From Microbispora sp. ZYX-F-249 (lineage in GTDB: Bacteria; Actinomycetota; Actinomycetes; Streptosporangiales; Streptosporangiaceae): 64,000 bases of DNA. The stretch spans positions 124,001 through 188,000 of the forward strand of contig NZ_JBDJAW010000005.1 in the NCBI RefSeq assembly GCF_039649665.1, in the 5' to 3' direction. The notes beneath the pieces were generated by a model. The model was not told where the DNA came from. It did no database searches and worked only from the letters and a program-made list of their open reading frames with translations. Positions 17,515 to 25,821 of the stretch are shown piece by piece. Every line of letters starts with the position of its first letter. The first letter of the stretch is position 1. A program made the translations under genes and the position numbers.

Positions 17515-18065
17515 CCGAAGTGTTCGCGCCCGCGCACATCGTCATAGTGCTGCCGCTGCTGGTGGGCGCGGTCAGCAGCGGTTGGTCGGGCGTCGCCTGG
17601 GGTGCGCTGGCCGCGGCCCTGTGCGGGGGGATTCCCCTCGGGGTGCTCCTGGCGGGCGTCCGTTCGGGCCGCTTGGGCGACAAGCACGTCAGGGACCGTG
17701 CCCAGCGGCCGAAACTGATCGGCCTGATCGTCGTCCTGGTGGTCGCCGCGCTGGCCCTGATGGTCCTGCTCGGCGCTCCGCGCCTGATGGTCGCAGGCGC
17801 AACCGCAATGCTCACCACGCTGGCCGTGACCGGCCCGGTCACGCTCTGGTGGAAGATCAGTTTCCACACGGCGGTGGCGGCGGGCGGCGTGGTGATGCTC
17901 GCATGGGTCCTGCCGCCGGTTCCGGTCTACGCGGCCGGCGCCGTGCTGGTGGCGGCGCTGGCCTGGTCCCGGGTGGTCATCCGCGATCACACCGCCGCCC
18001 AGACCGTCGCGGGAGCGGTGGCGGGCGGCGCCGCCACGTGGCTCACCCTCGCCGTCCTCCTCTGA
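17445..18065 (+). CDS. PAP2-like membrane protein
   Basis: A 206-residue protein with about five membrane helices. Remnants of the phosphatidic-acid phosphatase 2 signature are visible: KISFHTAVAAGGV corresponds to the SxH region and SRVVIRDHTAAQTVAG to the last SRxxxxxHxxxD-type motif, here with Gln in place of Asp. Such proteins hydrolyse lipid phosphates or, when degenerate, serve other membrane roles. The GTG at 17445 has AGGGAG at good spacing and overlaps the end of the DUF6545 reading frame by 70 bases. The end of the gene is duplicated at the DNA level (see repeat at 18048-18122). Confidence 0.75.
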   Translation: MASAGRSGVQAGRQGENRFARGLTEVFAPAHIVIVLPLLVGAVSSGWSGVAWGALAAALCGGIPLGVLLAGVRSGRLGDKHVRDRAQRPKLIGLIVVLVVAALALMVLLGAPRLMVAGATAMLTTLAVTGPVTLWWKISFHTAVAAGGVVMLAWVLPPVPVYAAGAVLVAALAWSRVVIRDHTAAQTVAGAVAGGAATWLTLAVLL

Positions 18066-18122
18066 CCGCAGGCGCCGCGGCTCCTTCTCGCCGTCCTCCT
18101 CTGACCGCGAGCGCCGCGGCTC
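18048..18122. repeat. Two-copy direct repeat at the 3' end of the PAP2-like gene
   Basis: A 36-base sequence containing GCCGTCCTCCTCTGACC and GCGCCGCGGCTC occurs at 18048-18083 and again, with only two differences, at 18087-18122 (39-base period). Copy one includes the gene's stop codon. Copy two repeats the last codons and stop outside the gene and runs into the convergent acyltransferase stop at 18121. Confidence 0.85.
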
Positions 18123-19293
18123 ACGCACCGTCCGGCAGGCGCCCCCGCTCACCCCGCACGGCTTCGGACCCGGCGGCGGCGCCGCGCCTGGTGTTCAGGC
18201 GGCGGCCGAGGCGCTGGCCGGGGGACTCCACGAGCCGGTACGCCACATGGCCGAGGACCAGCAGGGCGAGGAAGAACACCGGCAGGTTCGGGACGGCCCG
18301 CAGCAGGAGCGGGTGCAGCAGATACAGGGAGAAGCTGATCACCCCGAGGTATGCGAGCCACCGGGGGAACGACCGGCGCCGCAGCGCGAACACGAGCACG
18401 AAGAACCCGGCCGCCAGCAGGACCGCCGAAGCCCAGGCGGGCTCGCGCGCCACCAGGACACCGCAGGCGAGGACCGTCAGCAGGGCGGCGACGGCCCACC
18501 TCCACCGGAGCATGCCCCGCTCCGCGCGGTGGACGGCCGTCCCGGCGAACATCATGGCCGCGATGACCAGCCCTTGGCCCGCGCCGATCCTGCTGCCGAG
18601 GACGACCAGGGCCAGGCCGAGAAGGCCGCCGATCACCGCGGCAGCCGTCCTGAGGCGCCCGTTCGCGAGCATGGTCACGGCGATGACCAGGACCACCGCG
18701 ACGCCCAGGATCGCGGCGGCCGGGTCCGCGCCGCCGTTGATCGTCGCGTGCGGCATGAGCAGCCCGAGCGGCACGGCCGCCACCGCGAGGACCACGGCGA
18801 TCGGCGCCGGCCTGTGTGCCTGCCGTACGGCGAACAGCCCCGCCGTCATCAGGTAGAACGCCATCTCGTACGACAGCGTCCACATCACGCCGATCACCGA
18901 GGGGACGCCGAGGAGTTCCTGCAGCATCGTGAGGTTGGCCAGCGCGACGAGCGGCGGTGGCCGGTTGTCGAGACCCGGGGACGTCTCGAACACCCCGGCG
19001 TACGCGAGGAGCAGCGCGAGGGCGAGCGCGGCGAGCAGCAGCGGGAGGAGCCGGAAGGCCCGGCCGGTCCAGAAGGCCCGCAGGTCGCCCCGCCGCTCCA
19101 GCGAGGCCGGAATGATGTACCCGCTGACCAGGAAGAACACGAAGACACCCCAGGTGCCGACGTCGACCCTGCGGTCGACCTCCGCCCAGACGGCCGGGAC
19201 GAAGGTCCAGGCCGAGTGGTGCAGCGCCACGGCCGGAGCGGCGACCCCCCGCAAGGCGTCCAGCCATGCCAGCCGGGAGCGGTTTGATGCCAT
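18121..19293 (-). CDS. Acyltransferase 3 (OafA/YrhL-type) membrane protein
   Basis: A 390-residue integral membrane protein with ten or so predicted helices. Family marks are WLDALRGVAAPAVALHHS at the N-terminus (the conserved R and H), GVFVFFLVSGYIIP, a WTLSYEMAFYL motif and FSLYLLHPLLLR near the C-terminus. Such enzymes transfer acyl groups to sugars, peptidoglycan or secondary metabolites. It stands alone, convergent with the PAP2-like gene. The start ATG at 19293 has only a weak ribosome site. Confidence 0.88.
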   Translation of the reverse strand: MASNRSRLAWLDALRGVAAPAVALHHSAWTFVPAVWAEVDRRVDVGTWGVFVFFLVSGYIIPASLERRGDLRAFWTGRAFRLLPLLLAALALALLLAYAGVFETSPGLDNRPPPLVALANLTMLQELLGVPSVIGVMWTLSYEMAFYLMTAGLFAVRQAHRPAPIAVVLAVAAVPLGLLMPHATINGGADPAAAILGVAVVLVIAVTMLANGRLRTAAAVIGGLLGLALVVLGSRIGAGQGLVIAAMMFAGTAVHRAERGMLRWRWAVAALLTVLACGVLVAREPAWASAVLLAAGFFVLVFALRRRSFPRWLAYLGVISFSLYLLHPLLLRAVPNLPVFFLALLVLGHVAYRLVESPGQRLGRRLNTRRGAAAGSEAVRGERGRLPDGA

Positions 19294-19335
19294 TCAGGTG
19301 ACTTTAGGCGATAAATGGGGACGTGATCCCCCGGG

Positions 19336-20979
19336 TCAATTCGCCTTGCGGACGCTGAAATCGTCGAACGATACGGTGACCGCGCTGCTCCCGGCCTCGG
19401 GCACGCGAGCGAGGATCCCCGCCTGGTGGTGCGGGCCGGGCGGCAGAGGTTGGGCGTCCTCGGCGTCGAGAGCGCGCGTGCCGTCGACCCAGAACGTGAG
19501 GCGGGAGCCCCGGCAGGCGGCCTGGAGGCGCACCGCGCGCCCGGCGCGCGGCGGGGCCGCCTTCACCGGCGGCACGACGTCGAGACGCGTCCCCCCGGAC
19601 TGCCGCACCACGCGGGCGGTGCCGTCCAGCCCGAGCAGGAACGCGTATCCGCTGGGGGCGTCCTCGTCCCACCGGCACACGAGCCCGAAGCCGCCCTGTC
19701 CCGCCCCCTCCCGCAGCTCGGCCGTCACGCCGACCAGCACGTCGCGCCCGGCCGCGGCGTCGGTTTTGGCGGGCACGGGCGACAGCGCGGTGTTGACCGG
19801 GCCGGAGCGGTCGGCGCGGACCGTGAAGACACCGCGCTCGATCTCGTAACCGCGCGTCGTGCGCCGGTCGCCGGTCGCGCCGGGATCGAAGGTGTAACCG
19901 TCCCAGTTGCCCCGCTCGCCGAAGTCGTCGCCGTACAGCAGGCTGCCGCCCGGAGGAACCGCCTCGTCGCCGTCGCGGGGCACGTACAGCAGGAGGACTC
20001 CGCCCGCGACGAGCAGGGCCGTCACGCCCGCCGCGAGCCCCACGGCCCACCGCCGCCTCGGGCGGCCTTCGGCGATCGCGGCGCCCGAGCCGACCGTCTG
20101 AGCCTGCTCGTCCGGCCGCGGCACCGCTGCTGAATCGGCCGGCCGGGTGACCGCGGCGGCGTCGCCGCCGCCGGTGAGGGCGCGCAGCAGGCCGGAGGCG
20201 GCGGGCCGGGCGGCGGGATCCTTCGCCAGGCCCGCCTCCAGCAGCGGGCGAAGGTCGGCGGGCACGCCGGACAGGTCGGGCTCGCGGGCCGAGATGGCCA
20301 TCAGGATGGCCGGCACGGTCGGCCCGGCGAAGGGCAGGCGCCCGGTCGCGGCGTACGCGATCGTCACGGCCCAGCTGAACACGTCGGAGGCGGGGCCGGG
20401 CCGCTGCCCGGCGAGCTGCTCGGGGGCGATGAAGGCGGGCGTGCCGGCCATGCCGCCCCCGCTGACGGTGTGGTCGGCGGCGGTCGCGATGCCGAAGTCG
20501 ATGACCACGGGCCCCTCGGGGCCGAGGATCACGTTGCCCGGCTTGAAGTCGCGGTGCACGATCCCGGCCCGGTGGATCGCGGCGAGGGACGTCAGCGTGG
20601 CGACGGCGAGGCGGTGGAGCCCGCTGCCCGTACGCGGGCCGTCCTCGGCGACCGCCGTCGCCAGCGAGGGCCCGGGGATGTACTCGGTGACGATGTACGG
20701 CCGCCCGTGATGGGACCCGGCGTCGAGCACGCGGGCCGTGCAGAAGGGGGCGAGCCTGCGGGCCGTCTCCGCCTCCCGCAGGAAGCGGCGGCGGCTCGTG
20801 GCGTCCATGGCGGCCCTGGCGTGCAGCACCTTGATCGCGACCTGGGCTCCCGAGGCGTCCCGCGCGAGGTAGACCGTGCCCTGGCCGCCTTCGCCGAGGA
20901 CGCCGACGAGCCGGTGGTCGCCGATCCGCTCGGGATCACCGGGGTCGAGGGGGTGCGGCGGCACGACGCGGTTCGTCAC
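19336..20979 (-). CDS. Serine/threonine protein kinase with extracytoplasmic sensor-like domain
   Basis: An N-terminal Hanks-type kinase carries GEGGQGTVYLA, the catalytic Lys in VAIKVL, HRDFKPGN, DFGIA, and APE. A Pro-rich linker and one membrane helix (WAVGLAAGVTALLVAGGVLLL) lead to a C-terminal domain of about 180 residues that looks like a jelly-roll (LamG/DUF1080-like: WDGYTFDPG, GFGLVCRWDED, FWVDG, AGILA). The kinase would phosphorylate cytoplasmic targets in response to an outside ligand. The start is uncertain: GTG at 20979 begins a typical VPPHPLDPGDPERIG kinase N-terminus, but no ribosome site is visible, and the frame is open to an ATG at 21078. Confidence 0.88.
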   Translation of the reverse strand: MTNRVVPPHPLDPGDPERIGDHRLVGVLGEGGQGTVYLARDASGAQVAIKVLHARAAMDATSRRRFLREAETARRLAPFCTARVLDAGSHHGRPYIVTEYIPGPSLATAVAEDGPRTGSGLHRLAVATLTSLAAIHRAGIVHRDFKPGNVILGPEGPVVIDFGIATAADHTVSGGGMAGTPAFIAPEQLAGQRPGPASDVFSWAVTIAYAATGRLPFAGPTVPAILMAISAREPDLSGVPADLRPLLEAGLAKDPAARPAASGLLRALTGGGDAAAVTRPADSAAVPRPDEQAQTVGSGAAIAEGRPRRRWAVGLAAGVTALLVAGGVLLLYVPRDGDEAVPPGGSLLYGDDFGERGNWDGYTFDPGATGDRRTTRGYEIERGVFTVRADRSGPVNTALSPVPAKTDAAAGRDVLVGVTAELREGAGQGGFGLVCRWDEDAPSGYAFLLGLDGTARVVRQSGGTRLDVVPPVKAAPPRAGRAVRLQAACRGSRLTFWVDGTRALDAEDAQPLPPGPHHQAGILARVPEAGSSAVTVSFDDFSVRKAN

Positions 20980-21282
20980 GCGCGGCGGCCGCACGTGATC
21001 GGCTCCGGCCGTTCCCGCATTCGTCCCGCTCCCCCACGATGCCGTCGGTATGTCGATCAACCAGGCGGATCCTGTCATATCCGGAGGTCACCCGGCAGCG
21101 AATCGGCCTCAGCCGTCGTGGCAGGAGCCGGAAGGCCCGGCCGCGCGGGCCCTGCCGGCATCCGCGCAGTTCATCCCGCGTAACACGCGGTTCACAAGTA
21201 AGTCTCAACCGGATGACAAGAGCGGTCGGGAGAAATGGATCCCGTTGCAGCGGTTCCACGGGGAATGGAACGGGGGCACCAC
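20980..21282. other. Divergent intergenic region ahead of the lanthipeptide cluster
   Basis: The region lies between the kinase gene (minus) and the P450 fusion gene (plus) and should hold the lanthipeptide promoter. A small palindrome CCGCG-TAACA-CGCGG lies at 21176-21190. GTTCACAAGTAAG follows directly. No good -10 hexamer is evident. If the kinase starts at its upstream ATG (21078), part of this is coding. Confidence 0.35.
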
Positions 21283-22905
21283 ATGACAACGATCGTCGGC
21301 GGCGGGGGCCGGACCCTGCTGATCCTCAACGCCGAGGGCGCGACGGGCCGCCTGGAGAGCGAACTCGCCGGCCTGGGCTGGCACACGGGCAGGGCCGACC
21401 TGATCGCGGGGGACCTTGCCGGCCTGGTGGACCGGCTCGCGGACCTGATGGCCGCGCCCGGCAGCCCGGACCGCACCGCGATCCTCGGATTCGGCGAGGC
21501 GGGCCTGGCGGCGCTGGAGATCGCCGACCGCCACCCGGAGCGGGTCACCGCCGTGGTCGTCGTGGGCACGGCGGAGCACGACCTCGCCGGGGAGCTGTCC
21601 TGCCCGACGCTGACGCTGCCCGCCTCCGGGCGGGAGTCCGTGGTCTCGGCGGTCGTCCCCTTCCTGACCACGCTGGACGCGGCGGACGCGGAGGCGGAGG
21701 CTCCCCCGCACCTGCCCGCCACGCTCCGGCCGCTCACACCGGCGCTGCTCAACGACGCCGAACTGCTCGGGCGGTTCCGTGAGATCGGGCCGGTCCACCG
21801 GCTCACCGCGGAGGGCGGCGCGACGACCTGGATCCTGACCGGTCACGCGGCGTCCACCCGGACGCTCACCGACCCGCGCCTCGCCGGAGAGGTGGAGATC
21901 ACCGCGGGGTTCCGGCTCCAGTCGGACGATCCGGCCCTCGCCCACAAGGGCGACCTGGACCTCATCACGATCGACGGCGGGGAGCACGCCCGGCTGCGCC
22001 GGCTCCTCGAGCGGCACCTCACCCCCGAGCGTGTCGAGGCGCTGCGCCCGCGGATCCGGCGCGCGGCCGACGCCCTGCTCGACGCGATCCCCGCCGGGGA
22101 GGTGGTGGACTTCCTCCACGCGTTCGCCTACCCGCTGCCGGTCCTCGTGCTGTGCGAGCTGCTCGGCGTGCCGGAGGACCGGCGGGGCCACATCCGCGAG
22201 TGGATCCTGGAGCGGCTGGTCACTCCGCCGCCGAAGGCGCACCCCGACATCGACGAGCTCCTGCGGGACCTGATCGCGGCGCGGCGCGAGAGCCCGTCGG
22301 ACGACCTGCTCGGCTGGGTCGTCGCGGCCGAGGGAGACGACCTGGCGGAGGACGACCTCGTGTCGGCGGCCCGGTTCCTCATGGTGAACGGCCACCGCGC
22401 CCCGACGACGGTGCTGGCGAGCGGCCTGGCCGCCCTGCTGAAGCGCCCGGAGCAGTGGGCCCGGCTCGTGGCCGAGCCCGCGCTGGTCGCCACGGCGGTC
22501 GAGGAGCTGCTGCGGCTCGTCACGCCCTTCCCCGTCACCATCGCCCGGCAGGTGACGGCCCCGATGGAGGTGGGAGACACCCCGATCCCCAAGGGCGATC
22601 TGCTCGGCGCGTCGCTCGTGGCCGCCAACCGCGACCCGTCGTTCTTCCCCGACCCCGATCTGCTGGACGTGGGACGGCGGGACAACCCGCACCTCGCGTT
22701 CGGCCACGGTCACCACCACTGTCTCGGTGCGGACCTGGCCAGGGCCCAGCTGCGGGTCGCCTTCGGCACGCTCGCGCGGCGCTTCCCCGACGTCGAGCTC
22801 GCCCGCGACTCGCGGAGCCTGCACTACCGGCAGAGCAGCGTGCGTTACCTCCTCGGCCTGCCGGTCGTCCTGCGCCCGGATCGTCGCGGGGAGCCCGCCG
22901 CCTGA
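21283..22905 (+). CDS. Degenerate alpha/beta-hydrolase domain fused to cytochrome P450
   Basis: A 540-residue fusion. Residues 5-135 look like a minimal alpha/beta hydrolase: TLLILNAEG strand, ILGFGEAGLAALEIA where the nucleophile elbow should be, and VTAVVVVG. The serine position is Gly71, so it is probably not catalytic. From about residue 150 it is a P450: DGGEHARLRRL (C-helix), EELLRL (ExxR), the haem loop FGHGHHHCLG with Cys480. The I-helix reads NGHRAPTT (369-376) where AGHETT is usual; the Glu-Thr pair for proton delivery is lost. It precedes LanKC by 70 bases and probably acts on, or scaffolds modification of, the lanthipeptide. ATG 21283 follows GGGGG; ATG 21265 lacks a site. Confidence 0.85.
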   Translation: MTTIVGGGGRTLLILNAEGATGRLESELAGLGWHTGRADLIAGDLAGLVDRLADLMAAPGSPDRTAILGFGEAGLAALEIADRHPERVTAVVVVGTAEHDLAGELSCPTLTLPASGRESVVSAVVPFLTTLDAADAEAEAPPHLPATLRPLTPALLNDAELLGRFREIGPVHRLTAEGGATTWILTGHAASTRTLTDPRLAGEVEITAGFRLQSDDPALAHKGDLDLITIDGGEHARLRRLLERHLTPERVEALRPRIRRAADALLDAIPAGEVVDFLHAFAYPLPVLVLCELLGVPEDRRGHIREWILERLVTPPPKAHPDIDELLRDLIAARRESPSDDLLGWVVAAEGDDLAEDDLVSAARFLMVNGHRAPTTVLASGLAALLKRPEQWARLVAEPALVATAVEELLRLVTPFPVTIARQVTAPMEVGDTPIPKGDLLGASLVAANRDPSFFPDPDLLDVGRRDNPHLAFGHGHHHCLGADLARAQLRVAFGTLARRFPDVELARDSRSLHYRQSSVRYLLGLPVVLRPDRRGEPAA

Positions 22906-22975
22906 TCGCGAGGCCGGTGCCCGTCTCACCAGAAAAGTCCCCCACGCACGCCTTCAGCAGCCAGGAGCCGACCCG

Positions 22976-25546
22976 ATGAAAGAGACGATTCCGCAGTTAG
23001 TGGCCTACTGTCAGGCCGACCCGCTGTTCTTCGAGCCGGTCTGGCGCATCCCCGACGACGACAACCGCTTCCCGGCGGGCTCCCGGCCGCTGCCCGCCGG
23101 ATGGCGCCGCGGCGAGAGCGAGCTGTGGGTCGTGCTGCTCCCGCCGGACCTCGCGCTTCCGGAACAGGGATGGAAGATCCACGTCTCGGCGACCGACGCC
23201 GACGCCGCCGCCGTCTGCGACCTCGTGGCCGGCTTCTGCCTGGAACGCGGCATCGCCGTCAAGTTCCTGCGCAGCAGGATGGCGGTGCGGCTGATGAACA
23301 ACAAGTACGCCGACCGGGGCAGCAGCGGCAAGCTGGTCACCCTGTATCCGGTGGACGAGGAGCAGTTCGCCGAGGTGCTGCCCGCGCTGGCCGAGCTGCT
23401 CAGGGGATACACCGGGCCGTACATCCTCAGCGACCTGCGCTACGAGGACTCGCCGGTCTACGTCAGATACGGCGCGTTCCAGCCGATGACGTACACCAAA
23501 TCGGACGGCAGCCTCGGATACGCGATCCGCACGCCGGACGGCAGGCTGGTGCCCGACCAGCGCACTCCCGCGTTCACCGTGCCGGAGTGGGTCACCCTCC
23601 CCGAGGTGCTGCGCGGGTCGTACGAGAAGCACACGGCGGGCGACGGGGAGGAGCTGCCGTACCAGATCGAGCGGGCGCTGCACTTCTCCAACGGCGGCGG
23701 CGTCTACCTCGCCCGTGACGCGGCGTCCGGCGGGTACGTGGTGCTGCTGGAGGCCCGGCCCCACGCGGGCCTGGACGCCGGGGGCGTGGACGCGGTCGCC
23801 CGGCTGGCGCACGAGCGCGACATCCTGGAGCGGCTGAGCGGGCTCGACTGCGTGCCCCGGCTGCTCGGCCACAAGGTGATCTGGGAGCACCACTTCCTGG
23901 TCGAGGAGTACATCGAGGGCAAGACCCTGCTCGACGAGGTGTTCGAGCGCTACCCGCTCGCCACCCCCGACCCGGCCCCCGAGACGCTGGCCGCCTACAC
24001 CCGCTGGGCGATCGACATCCTGGCCAAGGTCGACCACGCCCTGATGTCGATCCACGCCAGAGGCGTGCGGATCGCCGACCTGCACCCCGAGAACATCATC
24101 GTCCGGCCCGACGGGCGCGTCGCGCTCATCGACTTCGAGATCGCGTCCGACCTGACGGACACGCGGCCGCCCGGCCTCGCGGCGGCGGGGTTCGCCGCGC
24201 CCAAGGAGCTGAGCGGCCGCGCGGCCGACAACTACGTGCTGAACTGCCTGCGGCAGTGGATGTTCCTGCCGATCAGCCCGCTGCAGGACCGCGACCCGGT
24301 CAAGCTGGCCAGCCTCACCGACGTCATCACCGGTCACTTCCCCCTGCCGCCGGGGTTCGGTGCGCGTATGGTCCGCAACTTCGAGGCGGTGCGGGGACCC
24401 CTCGGCGAGGACGCCGCGGCGCGGATGTTCGCCGAGCCGGACTGGCCGGCCATCCGCGACTCCATCGCGGCGGGCATCACGGCCGGCGCGACGCCCGATC
24501 GGAAGGACCGGCTCTTCCCCGGAGACCCGCAGCAGTTCGCGACCGGCGGGTTCACCGTGGCCAACGGCGCCGCCGGAGTGCTGTGGGCCCTGCGGCAGGC
24601 CGGTGTCCCGGTGCCGGAGGAGTACGTGGACTGGCTCGTCACGGCCGTGCGCCGGGCGCCCGATCCGCGTCCCGGCCTGCTGAACGGCCTGCACGGCGTG
24701 GCCGCGACGCTCGAGTCGCTCGGCCGCCGCGACGACGCGCTCGACGTGCTCGACCGGGCCCGCAAACTGCACGACGGCCTGGAGGTCCCCGGCCTCCACG
24801 GCGGCCTGGCCGGAGCCGGCCTCAACCTCCTGCACTTCTTCGCGATCACCGGCGACGAGGACCTGCGCGCGGAGGCCGTGCGCATCGCCGACCGGCTCGC
24901 CCGCGAGCTCGGCGACGACGGGTCGCGCGTGTTCCGCCCGGACGGCAGGGTCGGCCTGCAGCACGGCCTGACCGGGGTCGCGTCCTACTTCCTGCGGATG
25001 CACGACGTCACCGGGGAGTCCGGCTATCTCGACCTGGCCCGTACGGCGCTGCGGCGCGAGATCGGCCGCGGCCAGACGCTGCCGGACGGCGGCTTCTGTC
25101 TCCTGGACAGCAACCGATACCTGCTCTACCTCGGCACCGGCAGCGGCGGGCTGGCCCTGGTGCTGTCCCAGTATCTCGGCCGGCGTGAGGAGCCGGGCTT
25201 CGCCGACGTGGTCGGCGGCGTCCGCCGCGCCCTGCGCGCGCCGTTCACCCGCCACCCGGCCCTGCTCGAGGGCCGGGCGGGCACCATCGCGACCCTCCGC
25301 CTCATGGGCCTGCCGGAGGACCGGCCGCTCGTCGACGAGCACGTACGCCGGCTCTCCTGGCACGCCCTGTCCTACGAAGGCCACCTGGCCTTCCCCGGCA
25401 ACCAGCTCATGCGGCTCTCCATGGACCTGGAAACGGGTTCCGCCGGTGTGCTGGCCGCCCTCAGCGTCGCGTTCGACCAGAGCGCGTCGGTAATGCCGGT
25501 TCTCGATCTGCGGACCCCCGCGTTCGAGACGACAGAAAGGAAATAG
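22976..25546 (+). CDS. lanKC: Class III lanthipeptide synthetase
   Basis: An 856-residue three-domain enzyme. The N-terminal lyase-like part (1-~220) is followed by a Ser/Thr kinase-like domain with ADLHPEN (Asp368, Asn373) and DFE (Asp386 in ALIDFEIA), then a LanC-like cyclase domain (about 500-856) with LLNGLHG, GLHGGLAG and GLQHGLTG but without the zinc ligands of class I/II cyclases. Such enzymes phosphorylate Ser/Thr of the precursor, eliminate phosphate and close lanthionine or labionin rings. ATG 22976 has GGAG at 8 bases, and the frame further upstream is a shadow. The precursor gene starts 4 bases after the stop. Confidence 0.95.
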   Translation: MKETIPQLVAYCQADPLFFEPVWRIPDDDNRFPAGSRPLPAGWRRGESELWVVLLPPDLALPEQGWKIHVSATDADAAAVCDLVAGFCLERGIAVKFLRSRMAVRLMNNKYADRGSSGKLVTLYPVDEEQFAEVLPALAELLRGYTGPYILSDLRYEDSPVYVRYGAFQPMTYTKSDGSLGYAIRTPDGRLVPDQRTPAFTVPEWVTLPEVLRGSYEKHTAGDGEELPYQIERALHFSNGGGVYLARDAASGGYVVLLEARPHAGLDAGGVDAVARLAHERDILERLSGLDCVPRLLGHKVIWEHHFLVEEYIEGKTLLDEVFERYPLATPDPAPETLAAYTRWAIDILAKVDHALMSIHARGVRIADLHPENIIVRPDGRVALIDFEIASDLTDTRPPGLAAAGFAAPKELSGRAADNYVLNCLRQWMFLPISPLQDRDPVKLASLTDVITGHFPLPPGFGARMVRNFEAVRGPLGEDAAARMFAEPDWPAIRDSIAAGITAGATPDRKDRLFPGDPQQFATGGFTVANGAAGVLWALRQAGVPVPEEYVDWLVTAVRRAPDPRPGLLNGLHGVAATLESLGRRDDALDVLDRARKLHDGLEVPGLHGGLAGAGLNLLHFFAITGDEDLRAEAVRIADRLARELGDDGSRVFRPDGRVGLQHGLTGVASYFLRMHDVTGESGYLDLARTALRREIGRGQTLPDGGFCLLDSNRYLLYLGTGSGGLALVLSQYLGRREEPGFADVVGGVRRALRAPFTRHPALLEGRAGTIATLRLMGLPEDRPLVDEHVRRLSWHALSYEGHLAFPGNQLMRLSMDLETGSAGVLAALSVAFDQSASVMPVLDLRTPAFETTERK

Positions 25547-25549
25547 GAA

Positions 25550-25660
25550 ATGGCTCAGGTTCTGCAGCTCCAGACCCTCAACCCGAACGAGGCCAAGGCG
25601 CACCCGTGCTCCAGCATCGTGACCTCGTACAACGGCACCGCCTGCTACATCTGCGTCTGA
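25550..25660 (+). CDS. Class III lanthipeptide precursor
   Basis: A 36-residue precursor placed directly behind LanKC. Its leader has the class III recognition motif VLQLQTL (residues 4-10). The likely core is the tail from about His18: HPCSSIVTSYNGTACYICV, with three Cys (20, 32, 35), three Ser and two Thr. Ser22-x-x-Thr25 and Ser26 ahead of Cys32 resemble labionin/lanthionine precursors but do not fit the canonical Ser-x2-Ser-x-Cys spacing exactly, and the leader is unusually short. An AGGAAA ribosome site lies in the end of lanKC. Too short for ordinary ORF calling. Confidence 0.9.
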   Translation: MAQVLQLQTLNPNEAKAHPCSSIVTSYNGTACYICV

Positions 25661-25684
25661 CCGAGGCCGATCGAGCGGGCGCCG

Positions 25685-25709
25685 GGGTGGTCGCCGCCGG
25701 TGACCACCC
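25685..25709 (+). terminator. Hairpin after the lanthipeptide precursor
   Basis: GGGTGGTC (25685-25692) and GACCACCC (25702-25709) form an 8-base-pair stem around a nine-base loop, 25 bases after the precursor stop and 113 bases before the exporter gene. Its position mirrors the hairpin behind the lasso precursors and suggests partial termination or protection of the precursor transcript. Confidence 0.6.
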
Positions 25710-25821
25710 GGTGAACGCTCGCGGACGGTGAGACACCCGGCCCCGGCCGGTCGCGCCCGGCGCGGCCCGGCCGGGGCCGGACTCTACGCTCTCCCTCTCC
25801 CACAGTCTTTGCGAGGAATCC

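Noticed and set aside
18048-18122. Start of a CRISPR or larger repeat array
   Set aside because: Only two copies, part of a gene end, with no spacers. No CRISPR-like array was seen anywhere in the window.
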